The notes: generated from the sequence alone by a model not told the origin. 64,000 nt of DNA from URNF01 sp045638005 (GCA_045638005.1 JAZUAN010000053.1:1-64000), one strand, 5' to 3'; positions 45,569-54,712 are shown, counted from the stretch's first letter. A program made the numbers and translations.

Positions 45569-46611
45569 ATGTCTCCTTCTTCCGTTTTAATTCAAAAAAT
45601 CAACGACGCGCATACGATGCGCGCTTTGAAAAGCTGTACAGCGAAGATATCGCCCTTAGTGATTTGAACCCCATTCAAGAGGAACTCAACCATTCCGCGT
45701 CCCTCATCCGCGGTACCGCGGCACGTTTTGCGGATCTTAGCTATAAAATCGGTGGCTTTGATGCCTACACCACCTCCAACGTGCTCAAAGGCTCCGGTCT
45801 TTCCAGTTCAGCGGCTTTCGAAGTGCTGGTCGGTGTTATTTTAAATCATCTGTATAACGACGGTGCGATTTCCCCTGTGGAGATCGCGAAGATTGCCCAG
45901 TATGCAGAACGTGTATTCTTTGGCAAACCCTGCGGTCTGATAGACCAAATGGCCTCCTCGGTCGGCAACATTATCACCATCGACTTTGAAAGCACCGAAG
46001 ATCCCATCATCGAAAAGGTAGACTTTGATTTCGCTTACACCGGTCATGCGCTTTGCATTGTGGACGTGGACGGTAACCACGCCGATCTCACCCATGAATA
46101 CGCGGCGGTGCCCGGCGAGATGAAAAAGATCGCGGAGGATATGGGCGTTTCCTTCCTGCGCGAAACCTCTTTTGAGCAGTTGCTGCCCCGCATCCCCGCT
46201 CTGCGCGAAGCACACGGCGATCGCGCTGTGCTGCGTGCTATTCACTTCCTCAAGGACAACGACCGCGTTGTAGACGAGGTGAACGCGCTGAAAACCGGTG
46301 ATTTTGAGACCTTCAAGAAGTTGGTCATCGACTCCGGCAACTCCTCCTTTGAATATCTGCAAAACGTATATACCACCTGCGACGTCACCGAGCAGGGCAT
46401 GTCGCTTGCTTTGGCACTTGCACAGCATGTGTTGGACGGCAAGGGCGCATGGCGCGTACATGGCGGCGGCTTTGGCGGTACTACCCGGAATTTCGTGCCG
46501 AGCGACCTGCTCCCCGCGTTCCGCGAGGTGATTGAAGGTGTGTTCGGTGAAGACACCTGTCACGTGCTGCACATCCGTCCCTTCGGCGGCGTGTGCGTGG
46601 ACAAGCTCTGA
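45569..46611 (+). pseudogene. galK: Galactokinase GalK, frameshifted and internally deleted
   Basis: Galactokinase phosphorylates galactose at C1. The original ATG at 45569 has an AAAGGAAG site and begins MSPSSVLIQKIND. The family sequence then continues (AYDARFEKLYSED) in another frame, consistent with loss of one base near 45610. After SED the sequence jumps to IALSDLNPIQEEL, so about 70-80 residues are missing, including the GRTEIGGNHTDH signature that binds galactose. The rest, with GSGLSSSAAFEV (GHMP ATP loop) and VHGGGFGG, is intact to the stop at 46609-46611. Without the first motif it cannot be an active kinase. An assembly error would look the same. Confidence 0.85.
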
Positions 46612-46650
46612 TATTGATATTAACATTTACACGGAAAGAAGGATTTTCAA

Positions 46651-47032
46651 ATGGCTGAACTGCGTAAACACCCGCTTACCAATGACTGGATCATGATCGC
46701 ATCCCACAGACAGAACCGTCCGCAGATGCCCAAGGACTACTGTCCATTCTGCCCCGGCTCCGGTAAAGTGCCGGACAACTACACTGTACATAAATACGAT
46801 AACGATTTCCCGGCTCTGTCTCAAAATCCGCCCGAGCCGGACGCTGTAGCGGACGATTTCTTTGAGACCGCTCCCTTGGCACATCGCGTTCTATCCCCCG
46901 ATGCGCTCCGCTGACAAGGTGAAGTTCAACGCTTCCAGCGAAACGGGTGCTTGGGCACACTGTAACCCCACCTACCCCGAGGATACCGCTGTTGAACTGC
47001 GCGAAGCGTATGACCGCTTTATGGGTAAATAA
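46651..47032 (+). pseudogene. galT: Galactose-1-phosphate uridylyltransferase GalT, middle deleted
   Basis: The first 65 or so residues are a clear GalT N-terminus (LRKHPLTNDWIMIASHRQNRP, then CPFCPGSG, a zinc-type CxxC). At about 46885 the frame changes and the text jumps to a GalT C-terminus: HIAFYPPMRSADKVKFNASS, then ETGAWAHCNPT and EAYDRFMGK, ending at TAA 47030-47032. The middle, more than half of the protein including the catalytic HPH histidine, is absent. AAGGA precedes the ATG. It lies 39 bases after galK, the normal order. Confidence 0.85.
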
Positions 47033-47050
47033 GACATACTATAAAAAACC

Positions 47051-47079
47051 CGCTGTCGCCACCGACAGCGTCTTTTTTT
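47051..47079. terminator. Bidirectional terminator between galT and folD
   Basis: CGCTGTCG (47051-47058) pairs with CGACAGCG (47063-47070), with a T-run on plus (47071-47079) and on minus (complement of 47042-47048). It ends both convergent operons. Confidence 0.88.
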
Positions 47080-47086
47080 ATGTTTC

Positions 47087-47938
47087 TTACAGATTGTTCT
47101 GCATCTTAGCAGCAGTAAGCGTGTTTTTCATTAACATCGCAATGGTCATGGGACCGACGCCGCCGGGCACGGGGGTGATATAGCCCGCAATCGGCTCCAC
47201 GTTATCAAAATCCACATCACCGCACAGCTTGCCGTTTTCGTCTCTGTCCATACCGACGTCAATAACGGCGGCACCGGGTTTGACCATATCCGCGGTGATA
47301 AATTTCGGTCTGCCGACGGCGGCGACCAAAATATCCGCAGTGCGGCAGATCTCTTTCAGGTTCTGCGTGCGGGAATGGCAGATGGTGACCGTGCCGTTTT
47401 TCTGTAAAAGCAGCATCGCCATCGGTTTGCCGACGATGTTACTTCTGCCGACCACTACACAGTTTTTGCCCTCTACCTCTACGTTGGTGCGAGCAAGCAG
47501 TTCCATCACGCCCGCGGGGGTACAGGGCAGGAAAGTATGATCGCCGATCATAATATGTCCTACATTGGAAGCGTGGAACGCGTCCACATCCTTGTCCGGT
47601 GAAATCGCTTCGATGACAGTCTTATCGGACAGCGGTTTGGGTAGCGGCAGCTGACACAAAATGCCGTGAATATCCTTTCGTTCATTCAACTCTGCTACCA
47701 CTTTGAGCAACTGCTCCTCAGTGGTATCGGCAGGCAGAGTGATCTCCTCGGAATAAAAGCCAACCTCCGCACACGCTTTTTTCTTGTTATTCACATAAAT
47801 GCGGGAAGCAGGATCGTCTCCCACCAAAATGACCGCAAGGCCGGGGGTGACACCTTGTTTTTTCATTTGTACAACCTCATTAGCAACCTCCGCGCGCACC
47901 GCGGCAGAAATCGCTTTGCCATCAATTCTCACTGCCAT
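47087..47938 (-). CDS. folD: Bifunctional methylene-THF dehydrogenase/cyclohydrolase FolD
   Basis: FolD interconverts 5,10-methylene-THF, methenyl-THF and 10-formyl-THF. The 283-residue protein has the substrate motif VGDDPASRIYVNNKKKACAE, the QLPLPKPL segment, the NADP loop VVGRSNIVGKPMA and the C-terminal PVPGGVGPMTIAMLMKNTL. ATG 47938 has GGAGG; the longer frame from 48010 runs into lgt. Its start overlaps the lgt stop by 17 bases, so it is coupled to lgt in the operon ymfF-ymfH-lgt-folD. Confidence 0.97.
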   Translation of the reverse strand: MAVRIDGKAISAAVRAEVANEVVQMKKQGVTPGLAVILVGDDPASRIYVNNKKKACAEVGFYSEEITLPADTTEEQLLKVVAELNERKDIHGILCQLPLPKPLSDKTVIEAISPDKDVDAFHASNVGHIMIGDHTFLPCTPAGVMELLARTNVEVEGKNCVVVGRSNIVGKPMAMLLLQKNGTVTICHSRTQNLKEICRTADILVAAVGRPKFITADMVKPGAAVIDVGMDRDENGKLCGDVDFDNVEPIAGYITPVPGGVGPMTIAMLMKNTLTAAKMQNNL

Positions 47939-48887
47939 CGTCTTTCTCCTCCATTTTATCTGTTTGTACTTCCGTCTTTGCAAGATACTCGTCAATCTCC
48001 ATATCTTCACCGATCATGCTGCGTGCCGTTTGCTGAAACAAATCCTTTGGTGCACGCTCGTTGTAGGATTTGATGGCAAAATACAACGCAATACCGCCGA
48101 TGACACACAGCGCCGCTAACAGCTGTGACACACGCATGGTGCCCAGCATCAGGCTGTCAGTACGCAGTCCCTCGATCCAGAAACGACCGGCGCCGTACCA
48201 GATGATATAGAGGCAGAAAAGCTTACCTTTAAAGGTATAGGATTTCTTTGACAGGATATGTAGCAGTACAAATCCCGCAAGGCACCACAGCGACTCATAC
48301 AAAAAGGTGGGGTGCACCGGCAGGGTGGTGTCATAGCCGTCCCCTTTGAGACCAAGGGAGATGATAGAGCCGGTCATGCCCCACGGCAGGGTGGTATTGC
48401 TACCAAACGCTTCTTGGTTGAAGAAGTTGCCCCATCTGCCGAGACATTGCCCGATAAAAAAGCCGATAGAAGCCAGATCAAATGCCGCGAGCGTATTGAT
48501 CTTTTTGATTCGACACATCCAAAGACCTGTCACAAACGCGCCGATTACCGCGCCGTAAATGGCAAGACCGCCGTCCCAGACGCGAAGTACTTTCAGCGGA
48601 TCCTCCCAGAAGGTGGAGATGCCGTCATAAAACAAAATATAATAGATGCGGGCACCCAACACCGAAAGGACCGCTGCGACCAGCACCGCGTCGGTCAAAG
48701 GATCCAATTCAATGCCAAAGCGCGGCTTCGCATATCGCACGGCATATAAAACCGCCAGCAAAAAGCCCAGTGCGATCATCACCCCGTACCAGTGAACGGA
48801 AAACGGCATGCCAAATATGGTGAACTCTGCTAAAACAGGGTTTACATCTATCGTCCAGCCAAGAGCAGGAAATTCAATATATTCCAT
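47922..48887 (-). CDS. lgt: Prolipoprotein diacylglyceryl transferase Lgt
   Basis: Lgt attaches diacylglycerol to the lipobox cysteine of lipoprotein precursors. The 321-residue membrane protein has about seven helices, FSVHWYGVMIALGF and the Lgt signature GRWGNFFNQEAFG, followed by HPTFLYESLW and GAGRFWIEGLRTDSL. A charged C-terminal tail of about 45 residues (KDLFQQTARSMIGEDMEIDE...) is longer than usual. AAAGGAGG precedes the ATG. Confidence 0.97.
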   Translation of the reverse strand: MEYIEFPALGWTIDVNPVLAEFTIFGMPFSVHWYGVMIALGFLLAVLYAVRYAKPRFGIELDPLTDAVLVAAVLSVLGARIYYILFYDGISTFWEDPLKVLRVWDGGLAIYGAVIGAFVTGLWMCRIKKINTLAAFDLASIGFFIGQCLGRWGNFFNQEAFGSNTTLPWGMTGSIISLGLKGDGYDTTLPVHPTFLYESLWCLAGFVLLHILSKKSYTFKGKLFCLYIIWYGAGRFWIEGLRTDSLMLGTMRVSQLLAALCVIGGIALYFAIKSYNERAPKDLFQQTARSMIGEDMEIDEYLAKTEVQTDKMEEKDDGSEN

Positions 48888-48900
48888 AAAAAAGCCTCCT

Positions 48901-50187
48901 TTAACAATTGGGAGAAATACAGGGCTTCACCACCGACATTGCCATGTTTTCGGTGAGCAAGCACTCGTTCAATACACGATATACAGATTGTACATCAAGA
49001 GACGCCACACTGTCAATAAGTTTGAAAGGCTTTCTGCCGTAGAAATGATCATCCAACAGCCAATCACCGCAATTTTCCACGTCATTAAGTCCTGCAATGA
49101 GTCTGCCGTACAACGCGTTTCGTTCTTCCGTGAACCGCGTTTGGTCGATACCCTCCCTTTTGACACGGTCGATCTCCAAGATGAGTGCCCGTGCGACAGC
49201 ATCCGGATCGCAGGTCTCACCGCTAAACAGAAATGCAGCATACCCGCTGCCCTCAAAATACCCACTGCCGAAGGTCTCGTTGATAAGCCCTCCCTCCATC
49301 AAATGGGTATACAGCGCAGAACCTCTGCCCGCAAGCAATTCGAGCAACACCTCCGCCGCCATCAGTTCCTCTGCATTGTGCAAATACCCTTTTGCGACCG
49401 GCTCTTTAAAACCGATATAAAAAAGCGGTGAACTGATAGGCATGGTATCCTCGCTGCGGTGCGTTTCCACCGCGGTCGGCTCCTCCACCGCCTGTCTCTC
49501 CAATGTGAACGGCTTTGCCGGCTTTAACGTCTCATCCGCAACATACTCCACAAGTTCTTTTGTAATATTGCCGCTGACCACCAAAGCCATGTTATGCAAA
49601 TTATAAAATGTATGATAGCAATCATACAGCAATTCCGGTGTAATCTTTGCAATCGACTCTACCGTGCCGGCAATATCTATCCGTACAGGATGGTTTTTAT
49701 ACAGCATTTGCAGTACACGGAACATCGCAAGGCGGTCAGGGTCATCCTCGCACATGCGGATCTCCTGACCGATGATGCCGCGTTCTTTTTCCACATTTTC
49801 CGGTGTGAAATACGGATCCTGCACAAAATCCAGCAAAATCCGCAGAGAAGCTTCTACGTTATCGGTGCAGGAAAAGAGGTATGCCGTCTGTCCGAAGCCG
49901 GTATAGGCATTTGCAGATGCACCGGTAGCGGCATATTTCTGAAACGCGTCACAATCCTCGTTTTCAAACAGTTTATGCTCCAAATAATGCGCGATACCCG
50001 CGGGCACCGTAAGCGGCTTACCATCCACCTGAAAGGTGGTATCCACCGAACCGTAGCGGGTAGCGATCACGGCATAGGTGGAGGTGTATCCCGCTTTTGG
50101 GAGCACGTAAATCGGCAATCCGGTGGGATGCACCCCTTTGAAAACCGTTTCACCCGTACGGGGAACGGTTATCTCATTCCATTTCAT
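48901..50187 (-). CDS. ymfH: M16-family zinc metallopeptidase, YmfH-like
   Basis: A 428-residue insulinase-type peptidase with the inverted zinc motif HYLEH (HxxEH) near residue 67 and the distal glutamate in EKERGIIGQE. In Bacillus relatives the YmfF/YmfH pair is linked to EF-P modification and peptide processing. The ATG overlaps the stop of the ymfF-like gene (ATGA), so the two are coupled and likely form a heterodimer in which this is the catalytic subunit. lgt follows 13 bases later. Confidence 0.9.
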   Translation of the reverse strand: MKWNEITVPRTGETVFKGVHPTGLPIYVLPKAGYTSTYAVIATRYGSVDTTFQVDGKPLTVPAGIAHYLEHKLFENEDCDAFQKYAATGASANAYTGFGQTAYLFSCTDNVEASLRILLDFVQDPYFTPENVEKERGIIGQEIRMCEDDPDRLAMFRVLQMLYKNHPVRIDIAGTVESIAKITPELLYDCYHTFYNLHNMALVVSGNITKELVEYVADETLKPAKPFTLERQAVEEPTAVETHRSEDTMPISSPLFYIGFKEPVAKGYLHNAEELMAAEVLLELLAGRGSALYTHLMEGGLINETFGSGYFEGSGYAAFLFSGETCDPDAVARALILEIDRVKREGIDQTRFTEERNALYGRLIAGLNDVENCGDWLLDDHFYGRKPFKLIDSVASLDVQSVYRVLNECLLTENMAMSVVKPCISPNC

Positions 50188-51473
50188 GCGTTATCCTCCT
50201 CCGGCAATACCGTAAACACCGCTGCCAGCGTCACCGTGTTTGCGAGCGCGACAATCTGCTCTTTTGTGACCTTTTGCATCATCAAGACCGTTTCCTGTAC
50301 ACTGCGAAACGGCGGGCACAGCGTTTGCCCCATAAACCAGCTAATCTGCGTGCTCTGCAGATTTTCTCCGTCCTTCAAATGATTGATAACGTACCGTCTG
50401 GCACTTTCAAGATCCTCATCCGAAAAATCGCCGCAGCGGATATGATCCAGCTGTCGTAAAATTTCGGCTTCCGCACGCCCGACATTCGCGGCATCCACGC
50501 CGCTATCCACCGTCAAAACACCCTTGACACGTTCAAAGCTTGAACCGCAATAATAACAAAGACTCATCTTTTCACGCACATTAGAGAACAATAGCGACGA
50601 CGGTGTGCCGCCGAACAAAGCAGACAACAACCGCGCGGTCATCACGCTTTGCGTGTCCGGCTCATGCGCCTGCATACGGAAGGTCATCACCAATTTTGCC
50701 TGGTTGACCTGTATACGAGTAAAGCCGCGTCGCGGGTTTTCCAGAGGCGTGAAATCTGTAACCGTCTTTCCGGCATACGGCGCGCGTGCGATACCGTCAA
50801 ATGCCGTGCGGATACACGCTTTTACCGCCTCGCCGTCATCGGCACCGGCATAAAACCATTGAAACACCGCGGTTTTCAGCATGCTTTTCCATGCTGCGGT
50901 GATACTTTCACGCGTAAGCGCCTCTGCGGTCTCCATCGTGCCGCAAGCGGGAACACCGTACGGCTCGCCGGATGCCAGCAGGGCGTCGCATTGCATACGC
51001 GCATACGCGCGCTTATCGTTGATGGCAGCGGCGATGCGCTCTTTTAAACAGCGTTTTTCCTGCTCCACGTCGACAGCGTCAAACAGACCGTCTGCCGACA
51101 GATGCGGGCAAAACAGCATTTCACACAATAGTTGAGCACAGGCGGTGACCACGTCTTCCCCTGCAAGTGCAAAACTGTTTTCGATGCAGGAAACGCTGAG
51201 GGTGATCACCTGATGATCGCCGAGTCGCTGTACACCACCCATAACGGCAGCGCCGTACAAGCGGCTTTGTCGCCTGTGCAGCGCGATCATATTGGGAGAA
51301 TGTGCCGTCGCATGGGTAAGCAGCTCCGGTAAAATCGCATATGCAGCTGCCGTCTCCTCTTTCAGCGGTAAAAAAATGCCCACCGACAAGCGGCTGGTTT
51401 TAAAGCGGTTATCTCTTAGAGGTAAATACCCCACGCCATCTGCCAGCATCATATTTTGTATAGTCATATCCAT
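50184..51473 (-). CDS. ymfF: M16-family inactive partner, YmfF-like
   Basis: A 429-residue M16 fold protein in which the HxxEH zinc motif is absent (PELLTHATAHSP occupies the region), so it should be catalytically inactive. Pairing of one active and one inactive M16 subunit is usual. Start ATG 51473 has AGGAG five bases upstream; a GTG at 51476 and an ATG at 51467 are also in frame. It is the first gene of the ymfF-ymfH-lgt-folD operon; no strong promoter was seen in the short gap before it. Confidence 0.87.
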   Translation of the reverse strand: MDMTIQNMMLADGVGYLPLRDNRFKTSRLSVGIFLPLKEETAAAYAILPELLTHATAHSPNMIALHRRQSRLYGAAVMGGVQRLGDHQVITLSVSCIENSFALAGEDVVTACAQLLCEMLFCPHLSADGLFDAVDVEQEKRCLKERIAAAINDKRAYARMQCDALLASGEPYGVPACGTMETAEALTRESITAAWKSMLKTAVFQWFYAGADDGEAVKACIRTAFDGIARAPYAGKTVTDFTPLENPRRGFTRIQVNQAKLVMTFRMQAHEPDTQSVMTARLLSALFGGTPSSLLFSNVREKMSLCYYCGSSFERVKGVLTVDSGVDAANVGRAEAEILRQLDHIRCGDFSDEDLESARRYVINHLKDGENLQSTQISWFMGQTLCPPFRSVQETVLMMQKVTKEQIVALANTVTLAAVFTVLPEEDNA

Positions 51474-51540
51474 CACTTCTCCTAGAACACCGTTTTGAAA
51501 AGGCGGATTATTTGTGTTATTGTTTTGCCCATTCTGTCAA

Positions 51541-51580
51541 AGAAAATGAAAAGCGGCGAAGGATAGTTTCCCTGCGCCGC
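51541..51580 (-). terminator. Terminator of the Wzz/CpsD operon
   Basis: GCGGCG (51553-51558) pairs with CGCCGC (51575-51580), extended by AGG/CCT, followed on the minus strand by TTTTCATTTT. Confidence 0.75.
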
Positions 51581-51587
51581 AATTTCT

Positions 51588-52310
51588 TTATTTTCCGTAT
51601 TTGTAGTCTTTGGATTTATAATATTTTTCGCGGTAGGTTCCCTTTTGCTGCTTCACGTCGGTGAGCAGCACACCCAAAATGCGACCCCCGATATTTTCGA
51701 TACTTTCCTGTGCAATGCGGAAATCGTCATAGGTGGTTTGCCCCTCACGCGCTATGAGCAACATACCGGCGATCTCGTTGCTGAGCATCAACACGTCCGC
51801 CACCAGATTAACCGGCGGGGTATCGATAAAGATATAATCGTATTTCTGTTCCGCCTCGCGCAACAACGCCACCATCGCGTCAGAGCACATCAACTCCTGC
51901 GGGTTGGGCGGCAAGGGACCGGAGGGCAGCACATCCAAATTGGGTGCTACCTGCTTTACCACCGCTTCTTCCAAGGTCTGCATGCCGCTGAGCACCTTGG
52001 AAAGACCGTCCGCGCGACTTACGCGGAAAATACGATCGAGGGTGGGGTTGCGCATATCCCCATCAATGACCAGTACCTTAAAATTGGTCTGCGCCATAAC
52101 GATAGAGAGATTGGCAGAAGTGGTAGATTTACCCGCATGCGGCTCAGCACTGGTAATCGCCACAGATCTGCGATCGGAGGTCGCCAGCGTAAACAACAGG
52201 TTGGTACGCAATGTTTTATAAGATTCTACAATATGGAACGGTTTGGCATCATTCTTTTTGGCGTCAGCAGATATCTCCGTTACCGTTTTCTTCTTTGCTT
52301 TTTCTTCCAT
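51588..52310 (-). CDS. CpsD/CapB-family tyrosine-protein kinase
   Basis: A 240-residue BY-kinase that controls capsule or exopolysaccharide polymerisation. It has Walker A EPHAGKSTTSANLS, Walker A' VLVIDGDMRNPT and Walker B YDYIFIDTPPV, and a C-terminal tyrosine cluster (YREKYYKSKDYKYGK) for autophosphorylation. The Wzz-like adaptor is encoded 19 bases upstream. No glycosyltransferase, flippase or polymerase gene is nearby, which is unusual. Confidence 0.92.
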   Translation of the reverse strand: MEEKAKKKTVTEISADAKKNDAKPFHIVESYKTLRTNLLFTLATSDRRSVAITSAEPHAGKSTTSANLSIVMAQTNFKVLVIDGDMRNPTLDRIFRVSRADGLSKVLSGMQTLEEAVVKQVAPNLDVLPSGPLPPNPQELMCSDAMVALLREAEQKYDYIFIDTPPVNLVADVLMLSNEIAGMLLIAREGQTTYDDFRIAQESIENIGGRILGVLLTDVKQQKGTYREKYYKSKDYKYGK

Positions 52311-52329
52311 GATATCTTCCTCCGGAGGA

Positions 52330-52995
52330 TCACATATTCAAGGTGGGGATCTCTCCCAGCACCGGCAGATCGGTAATACAGCGTAAATCCTCTTTGTCAC
52401 GTATGGTGGTATCCGCTAAGTAAATCACAAACACAATCAAAAGTGCCAGCGCAAAACCTCCGGCAGCACCCATCAAGCTGTTGCGCAACACATTCGGGCC
52501 GGTCTTGACAGCGGGCGGAACATCACCCAACGCGGTAACCACACCCGAGTTGACCGTATCATACAGCATCTCCGGCGCGACATCACACACCGCCTGGCAA
52601 ATACCTTGAGACAGCACCGCATCAGAGGTAGTTGCACGCAAGATGATGATAGCCGAATCTTCTGAAACCGATACCGATAACGCGCTCGCTATTTGCGAAA
52701 CCGTAGCGGGAACGGTCATTCGCTCAGCGGCTATCTTTGACGTTTCAACATCCCGCAGAATGACCGCATAACTATTGGTCAACATGCACGATGCATACAG
52801 GTTACTGGAAGTGGCGATACCGGTATCGTTTTCCGTGTTCTGTACATACAGCGAAACACTCGCCGTATAGGTATCCTCCACAAAAAACACGGTATACGCG
52901 GAAGCGAGCAACGCACCGCAAACCAAGCCCAACAGCATCCACTTTAATCTCAACAAGAAGAGCTCTAATAGAGCATCCATTGTAATTCTATGCAT
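52330..52995 (-). CDS. Wzz/CapA-type polysaccharide chain-length and kinase-activator protein
   Basis: A 221-residue membrane protein with two transmembrane segments (about 15-40 and 170-195) around an extracytoplasmic domain, and a short cytoplasmic C-terminal tail ending LPVLGEIPTLNM. This is the usual transmembrane activator of the CpsD-type kinase encoded next to it. GGAGG precedes the ATG. Behind a perfect consensus promoter (53036-53064). Confidence 0.9.
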   Translation of the reverse strand: MHRITMDALLELFLLRLKWMLLGLVCGALLASAYTVFFVEDTYTASVSLYVQNTENDTGIATSSNLYASCMLTNSYAVILRDVETSKIAAERMTVPATVSQIASALSVSVSEDSAIIILRATTSDAVLSQGICQAVCDVAPEMLYDTVNSGVVTALGDVPPAVKTGPNVLRNSLMGAAGGFALALLIVFVIYLADTTIRDKEDLRCITDLPVLGEIPTLNM

Positions 52996-53035
52996 AATCG
53001 ATCCTCCGAGGTTTTAACATTTACATACAATGTTG

Positions 53036-53064
53036 ATTATACAAAATTGAAAGAGCGGTGTCAA
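53036..53064 (-). promoter_or_regulatory. Promoter of the Wzz/CpsD operon
   Basis: Minus-strand perfect TTGACA (53059-53064), 17-bp spacer, perfect TATAAT (53036-53041). AACATT/AATGTT (53016-53034) forms a short inverted repeat at the transcription start. Confidence 0.88.
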
Positions 53065-53088
53065 TGGTTTTCTTTTGTAATATTTAAC

Positions 53089-53117
53089 TTTACAATTTTC
53101 AAAAGGCTTGTTATACT
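53089..53117 (+). promoter_or_regulatory. azlCD promoter
   Basis: -35 TTTACA (53089-53094), 17-bp spacer, -10 TATACT (53112-53117), 36 bases before the azlC ATG. Divergent from the Wzz/CpsD promoter. Confidence 0.7.
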
Positions 53118-53152
53118 CTACAAAGAACATTTCAAAAGGAAGCGAATATAGT

Positions 53153-53863
53153 ATGAAATCTACCGCCTTCACCCAAGGCATGCGGGACGGATTGCCGATA
53201 GGGCTCGGCTATTTTGCCGTCTCCTTTTCGCTGGGCATTGCCGCCAGAAGTGCCGGCCTTACCGCATTCGAGGGCTTTTTTGCCAGTTTATTCACCAACG
53301 CCTCCGCCGGCGAGCACGTGGTGTTTTCTTTGATCGGCGCAGGCACCACCGTCCTGGAAATTATTCTTATCACCCTTATCACCAACGCGCGATATTTGTT
53401 GATGAGCTGTGCTTTGAGCCAGCGTCTTTCTCCTGAGACCCCCATGCGGCATCGCCTTTTGATCGGCGCGGACGTGACCGACGAATTGTTCGGTATTGCT
53501 ATTGCGAGGAAAGGGTATTTGGAACCTACGTACTATTTCGGCGCCATGGTCACCTCTATCCCCTTTTGGGCAACCGGCACGGCGCTGGGCATCGTGATGG
53601 GAAATCTGTTGCCGCTGAGAGTTGTCAGTGCGCTGAGCGTTGCGCTTTACGGTATGTTCCTTGCTGTAATCATTCCGCCCTCACGCAAAAATAGGGTGGT
53701 AGCAATCCTGGTGGTCATTAGTTTTCTTTTGAGCTTTCTCGCCGCGAAGTTGCCTGCAATCAGCACATTATCTGAGGGCAACCGCACCATTTTGCTCACC
53801 GTACTGATCGCAGGTGCTGCGGCGCTGCTGTTCCCCGTGAAAGAAGGTGATGAGAATGGCTGA
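53153..53863 (+). CDS. azlC: AzlC-family branched-chain amino acid exporter subunit
   Basis: The 236-residue membrane protein has the AzlC N-terminus (GMRDGLPIGLGYFAVSFSLG) and NARYLLMSCALSQ, with about six to eight helices. AzlC and AzlD together export branched-chain amino acids or analogues. The ATG at 53153 has AAAAGGAAG upstream. azlD overlaps its 3' end by 8 bases. Confidence 0.93.
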   Translation: MKSTAFTQGMRDGLPIGLGYFAVSFSLGIAARSAGLTAFEGFFASLFTNASAGEHVVFSLIGAGTTVLEIILITLITNARYLLMSCALSQRLSPETPMRHRLLIGADVTDELFGIAIARKGYLEPTYYFGAMVTSIPFWATGTALGIVMGNLLPLRVVSALSVALYGMFLAVIIPPSRKNRVVAILVVISFLLSFLAAKLPAISTLSEGNRTILLTVLIAGAAALLFPVKEGDENG

Positions 53864-54161
53864 ACGACTGTTATATATCGGTGTCATGATCGTGACCACC
53901 TATCTCATCCGTGTATTACCGTTCACCCTCATCCGTAAACCCATTCAAAATCAGTTCATCCGTTCCTTTTTGTACTATGTACCATATGTCACCCTCGCGG
54001 TGATGACCTTCCCCGCCATTATTGAAGCCACCGGCTCTCCTATTGCGGGTGCTATCGCACTTATCGTGGGCATCGCCGCCGCTTTTTGCGGTTTGGGGTT
54101 GCTGCCGGTCGCCGCTATCTGCTGTGCGGTGGTATTTATTGCGGAGTTGTTTTTATTATAA
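53856..54161 (+). CDS. azlD: AzlD-family small exporter subunit
   Basis: A 101-residue protein with four hydrophobic segments and the AzlD motif TYLIRVLPFTLIRKP followed by SFLYYVPYVTLAVMTFP. ATG 53856 is preferred to 53850 because GAAGGTG is better spaced. It is the partner of AzlC. Confidence 0.92.
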   Translation: MAERLLYIGVMIVTTYLIRVLPFTLIRKPIQNQFIRSFLYYVPYVTLAVMTFPAIIEATGSPIAGAIALIVGIAAAFCGLGLLPVAAICCAVVFIAELFLL

Positions 54162-54199
54162 AAAATCCGCAACATCCTTTGTGCCGGCAACATTATGCA

Positions 54200-54458
54200 T
54201 TGACCGAAAAACATATCTATGGTATGCTACGCTTGATAAGAATCCTAAGAAGGTTTCCCATGAATACATATAGCGTTTGCACCGTAAAACCCCCTGATAA
54301 ACAAGTTGTTTTCGATCTGATGATCGAAAACCGTAGACACCACCTATCAGTTCAATCTGTTGGACAAGGGTAATGCATGGCAGCAAAAGTTCGACTATAT
54401 GCAAGGCAAAGTCTTTGATGAAAACAGCGCCAATGTTAAATGGTTATCTTTTGATTGA
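54200..54458 (+). pseudogene. Remnant of an unrecognised gene with promoter and start still present
   Basis: A promoter (TTGACC at 54200-54205, 17-bp spacer, TATGCT at 54223-54228) is followed by AAGAAGG and an ATG at 54260. The frame begins MNTYSVCTVKPPDKQVVFDL and is lost near 54325; a second frame then reads VDTTYQFNLLDKGNAWQQKF to a TGA at 54456-54458. This looks like a gene shortened internally with a frame change. The family was not recognised. A strong terminator follows at 54474-54515. Confidence 0.6.
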
Positions 54459-54473
54459 TAAATTTTACAAACA

Positions 54474-54515
54474 AAAAAGGGCACAGACTTCATTCATGAA
54501 GTCTGTGCCCTTTTT
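54474..54515. terminator. Bidirectional terminator
   Basis: A perfect 19-bp stem (54474-54492 with 54497-54515, TTCA loop) with A-run on the left and T-run on the right, so it acts on both strands. Confidence 0.92.
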
Positions 54516-54523
54516 ATAGTTAT

Positions 54524-54683
54524 TCACTCTGCCGCTCTCAATCCGGTAAGTCTTTCAACTATCGGCAGCTCGTAGCACGGGAAATAGATACCCCACGTCT
54601 CTCCCTCGTGTTGCAGTTCCAAAATATAATAGGTTTTCATGTTAACAAACCCGTACTTATCTTCCCACAGCTTATACTGAGAA
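54524..54683 (-). pseudogene. 3' remnant of an unrecognised gene
   Basis: Minus-strand frame reading QYKLWEDKYGFVN, then MKTYYILELQHEGETWGIY and FPCYELPIVERLTGLRAAE to a TGA at 54524-54526. It opens immediately after the pfkA terminator, with no promoter and no ribosome-binding site before the only ATG (54640). It appears to be the tail of a lost gene. The family was not recognised. Confidence 0.5.
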
Positions 54684-54712
54684 AAAGCCGAAGCAACAAG
54701 TGCTTCGGCTTT
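54682..54712 (-). terminator. pfkA terminator
   Basis: AAAGCCGAAGCA (54684-54695) pairs with TGCTTCGGCTTT (54701-54712), followed on minus by a T-run. Confidence 0.88.
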
